From an uncultured Prevotellaceae bacterium (GTDB taxonomy: Bacteria > Bacteroidota > Bacteroidia > Bacteroidales > Bacteroidaceae), in the NCBI GenBank assembly GCA_945486445.1, contig CALYTD010000050.1, positions 1-7,326 of the forward strand: a DNA stretch of 7,326 nucleotides. The letters run 5' to 3'. Position numbers and translations under genes: made by a program. The stretch's first letter is position 1. Each line of letters begins with the position of its first letter. Under the pieces are notes generated by a model. It made no database searches. It was given only the letters and a program-made list of their open reading frames with translations, and was not told the DNA's origin. Positions 5,550-7,326 of this stretch are shown here, piece after piece.

Positions 5550-6848
5550 ATGAAGAACTTTATTGAAGAACTCAAATGGCGCGGTATGCTCGCACAGGTC
5601 ATGCCGGGAGCCGAGGAACTTCTGCAGAAGGAGATGGTAACCGCATACCTCGGAACCGACCCTACTGCCGATTCCCTGCATATAGGACACCTTTGCGGCA
5701 TCATGATGCTGCGTCACCTGCAACGCTGCGGACACAAGCCCATCATCCTTGTAGGCGGTGCCACGGGCATGATAGGCGACCCCTCAGGCAAGTCGCAGGA
5801 GCGTAACCTGCTCGACACAGAGACACTTTACCACAACCAGGAGTGCATAAAGGCACAGGTAGCCAAGTTCCTTGACTTTGAAGCAGAAGGCCCTAACGCC
5901 GCGGAGATGGTCAACAACTACGACTGGATGAAGGACTTTACCTTCCTTGACTTCGCCCGCACCGTCGGAAAGCACATCACCGTGAACTACATGATGGCCA
6001 AAGACTCCGTGCAACAGCGTCTCAACGGCACCGCCCGCGACGGTCTCTCATTCACCGAGTTCACATACCAGTTGTTGCAAGGATATGACTTCCTCCACCT
6101 ATATCAGACAAAGAACTGCAAGATGCAGCTCGGAGGAAACGACCAGTGGGGCAACATGACCACGGGAACAGAACTAATACGCCGCACGCTCGGCAACGAG
6201 GCAGAGGCATACGCACTCACCTGTCCGCTCATAACAAAGGCTGACGGCAAGAAGTTCGGCAAGACAGAGAGCGGCAATATATGGCTCGACCGCAACCGCA
6301 CAACACCATATAAGTTCTATCAGTTCTGGTTAAACGTCAGCGATGACGACGCAGAGAAGTACATTAAGATATTCACCTCCCTCGAAAAAGAAACAATTGA
6401 CGCCCTCGTAGAGGAACACAAGCAGGACCCCGGACGCCGAATCCTGCAGAAACGTCTGGCCCAGGAGGTGACGGTGATGGTACACTCACAGGAAGATTAC
6501 GACATGGCCGTAGAGGCAAGCGGCATACTCTTCGGCAAGAGTACAAAGGAAAACCTCGCCAAACTCGACGAGCAAACATTCCTCGATGTATTTGAAGGTG
6601 TGGAGAACTTCACTATCTCCGCTGACCAGTTGGGCCAGCCAGCAGTGGAAATACTTACCTCTGACACCTGCAAGGTGTTCCCTTCAAAGGGCGAGATGCG
6701 CAAGATGGTGCAGGGAGGCGGCGTCTCCATCAACAAGGAGAAGGTCACAGACCAGAACCGTCCCATAACATCTGACGACCTGATAGGCGGAAAATACATC
6801 CTTGCGCAGCGCGGAAAGAAAAACTACTACCTCATAACGGTAAAGTAG
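5550..6848 (+). CDS. tyrS: Tyrosyl-tRNA synthetase
   Basis: TyrRS charges tRNA-Tyr with tyrosine using ATP; it is a class I cytosolic dimer. The 432-residue protein has the HIGH motif exactly at 44-47 ([10 protein letters not shown]), the nucleotide-binding stretch [14 protein letters not shown] (69-82), the tyrosine-site region GNDQWGN (196-202) and the KMSKS-type loop as KFGKT (235-239), the form seen in the E. coli-like TyrRS group. The C-terminal part (about 366-432) is an S4-like RNA-binding domain ([20 protein letters not shown], 380-399). All parts are intact and the length is usual for the family. ATG at 5550 follows the A-rich ACAACAACG leader. The 129-bp gap from yidD contains the 22-bp repeats. 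Downstream are a folded RNA region and tRNA-Gln. Confidence 0.98.
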   Translation: MKNFIEELKWRGMLAQVMPGAEELLQKEMVTAYLGTDPTADSLHIGHLCGIMMLRHLQRCGHKPIILVGGATGMIGDPSGKSQERNLLDTETLYHNQECIKAQVAKFLDFEAEGPNAAEMVNNYDWMKDFTFLDFARTVGKHITVNYMMAKDSVQQRLNGTARDGLSFTEFTYQLLQGYDFLHLYQTKNCKMQLGGNDQWGNMTTGTELIRRTLGNEAEAYALTCPLITKADGKKFGKTESGNIWLDRNRTTPYKFYQFWLNVSDDDAEKYIKIFTSLEKETIDALVEEHKQDPGRRILQKRLAQEVTVMVHSQEDYDMAVEASGILFGKSTKENLAKLDEQTFLDVFEGVENFTISADQLGQPAVEILTSDTCKVFPSKGEMRKMVQGGGVSINKEKVTDQNRPITSDDLIGGKYILAQRGKKNYYLITVK

Positions 6849-6897
6849 TCACAAAGGCTTCGCGATGCAGTGTGTCGCTGACTATTTAGTCTGTGAC
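6848..6897 (+). other. Folded tyrS 3' region, three-way-junction-like
   Basis: Starting at the last base of the tyrS stop, GTCACA (6848-6853) pairs with TGTGAC (6892-6897) and encloses two hairpins: GCGA/TCGC (6862-6865 with 6875-6878) and GACTA/TAGTC (6880-6891). The next bases, AGTTAAAAAAAAG, are A-rich rather than T-rich, so this is not a standard intrinsic terminator on either strand. It may mark the 3' end of the tyrS message. The helices are short and the fold is not certain. Confidence 0.4.
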
Positions 6898-6918
6898 AGT
6901 TAAAAAAAAGCAGAAATA

Positions 6919-6950
6919 TTTGGTTATGTGAGAAATTCTCACTAACTTTG
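6919..6950 (+). promoter_or_regulatory. Bacteroidetes-type promoter for tRNA-Gln
   Basis: The -33 box TTTG (6919-6922) and the -7 box TAACTTTG (6943-6950) have a 20-bp spacer, as in the rpsO promoter. The bases after the -7 box, CACTCGCTT, nearly repeat CACCCGCTT of rpsO. Transcription should start near 6957, about 43 nt before the mature tRNA, leaving a 5' leader for RNase P to remove. A GTTAAAAAAAA tract (6899-6909) lies just upstream. Confidence 0.8.
6928..6942. promoter_or_regulatory. Perfect palindrome in the promoter spacer, candidate operator
   Basis: GTGAGAAATTCTCAC has perfect 7-bp arms around one central A and lies wholly between the -33 and -7 boxes, ending directly against the -7 box. 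A protein bound here would block polymerase. The position and symmetry suggest an operator for a dimeric regulator; no regulator gene is present in the window, and the rpsO promoter spacer has no such site. Confidence 0.5.
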
Positions 6951-6999
6951 CACTCGCTTTCAGAACATATTACGTTTTGAAAGTCATAAAAACGATGAT

Positions 7000-7070
7000 T
7001 GTCGTATGGTGTAATGGTAGCACAACAGGTTTTGGTTCTGTTTGTCGTGGTTCGAGTCCGCGTACGACAA
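7000..7070 (+). tRNA. tRNA-Gln (anticodon TTG)
   Basis: The 71-nt cloverleaf is complete. Acceptor TGTCGTA (7000-7006) pairs with TACGACA (7063-7069), with A73 at 7070. The D stem is GTG/CAC plus a T-G pair, and the D loop carries the conserved GG (7016-7017). The anticodon stem ACAGG/TCTGT holds the loop TTTTGGT with anticodon TTG at 7032-7034. The T arm is CGTGG/CCGCG around TTCGAGT. The weak first pair T1-A72 is typical of glutamine tRNAs and helps GlnRS recognition. The CCA end is not encoded and must be added after transcription. It appears to be a single-gene transcript with its own promoter and terminator. Confidence 0.97.
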
Positions 7071-7078
7071 CATACGGG

Positions 7079-7113
7079 AAACCGCAGGTCTGGCATATCA
7101 GTCCTGCGGTTTT
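7079..7113 (+). terminator. Intrinsic terminator of tRNA-Gln
   Basis: AAACCGCAGG (7079-7088) pairs perfectly with CCTGCGGTTT (7103-7112) around a 14-nt loop that itself contains CTG/CAG; the stem runs into TTTTCTGTAT. It lies 8 bp after the tRNA. The stem with flanking A and T tracts is nearly symmetric and could work in both directions. Confidence 0.85.
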
Positions 7114-7160
7114 CTGTATCACCTTGTTTCCTATCCCTTGCCTATTGAATGAGAAAATAA

Positions 7161-7245
7161 TTGTGAGTTAAGAGTTATGAGTTATGAGTTTTCCCGTGAA
7201 CAGTCTTTAGCGAGGAACTCATAACTCATAATTCTTAACCCACAA
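7161..7245. repeat. Large inverted repeat with 30-bp arms
   Basis: The left arm 7161-7190 and right arm 7216-7245 are reverse complements at 28 of 30 positions and are separated by 25 bp (7191-7215). One of the two differences would still form a G-U pair in a + strand transcript. Both arms are built of 7-bp units related to GAGTTAT/AACTCAT. No open reading frame or transposase is inside. It would form a very stable hairpin if transcribed or single-stranded. Confidence 0.85.
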
Positions 7246-7278
7246 CTCATAATTTATAACTGCCAACTGATAACTGAC
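7216..7278. repeat. Nine in-phase 7-bp repeats
   Basis: Nine consecutive heptads, all starting AA, run without a phase break from 7216 to 7278. The type unit is AACTCAT; units drift toward AACTGAT and AACTGAC at the right end. The left arm of the inverted repeat holds the same unit in reverse orientation (7164-7190). Heptamer runs of this sort recur between genes in Bacteroidetes and cyanobacteria as I recall; mechanism unknown. Confidence 0.8.
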
Positions 7279-7280
7279 AG

Positions 7281-7326
7281 CGTTAAGGTAGCACTAACGG
7301 TTGTCCGAACCGTAGGCTATCCTCCG
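7281..7326. other. Further small hairpins cut by the window end
   Basis: CGTTA/TAACG (7281-7285 with 7295-7299) overlaps a second possible stem, ACGGTT/AACCGT around GTCCG (7297-7313). The word TCCG recurs at 7304 and 7323. This may be the edge of another intergenic repeat element continuing outside the window; no gene is visible here. Confidence 0.3.

Noticed and set aside
6977..7171. 64-codon frame across tRNA-Gln
   Set aside because: It overlaps a complete tRNA and its terminator; no protein features are visible.
7161..7245. Insertion sequence ends
   Set aside because: The inverted arms enclose only 25 bp, are made of 7-bp units and show no transposase or target duplication.

Overview
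The window looks like a chromosomal segment of a Bacteroidales bacterium, most likely Prevotella or a close relative. Three things point there. The proteins have Bacteroidetes-type sequences (MetK, TyrS, and a secreted-protein C-terminus ending in a YNMQG...GLYIVNGK-type tail). The two clear promoters match the Bacteroidetes sigma pattern TTTG-N20-TAnnTTTG. Most starts are preceded by A-rich leaders and lack a strong Shine-Dalgarno. The genus is inferred from remembered protein and repeat styles, not from a search.

Layout. Positions 1-975 hold the 3' end of a secreted or surface protein gene, then a 61-codon small protein of a Bacteroidales-typical type. Positions 976-1514 carry no gene. They contain a strong terminator-like hairpin, a mosaic of small hairpins that looks like a dispersed repeat, a promoter, and the leader of rpsO. 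Next come rpsO (ribosomal protein S15), a terminator-like hairpin, and metK (S-adenosylmethionine synthetase). A compact cluster follows: a DUF4271-like membrane protein, a hemD-like uroporphyrinogen-III synthase, rnpA (RNase P protein) and yidD, with 10-bp, 8-bp and overlapping junctions. A 4-unit, 22-bp tandem repeat separates yidD from tyrS (tyrosyl-tRNA synthetase). After tyrS come a folded 3' region, a promoter with a perfect 15-bp palindrome between its two boxes, tRNA-Gln(TTG) and its terminator. The last 170 bases are non-coding: a 30-bp-arm inverted repeat built from 7-bp units, then further small hairpins cut by the window edge.

Functionally this is a core housekeeping block: translation (S15, TyrRS, tRNA-Gln), tRNA 5' processing (RnpA), membrane protein insertion (YidD) and methyl-donor synthesis (MetK). 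All genes read on the + strand. The less ordinary material is in the spacers. A 17-base palindromic word is shared by two distant repeats, there is a candidate operator in the tRNA promoter, and there are two different periodic repeat types (22 bp and 7 bp). I found no mobile-element transposase, CRISPR array, defence system or obviously new multi-gene system.
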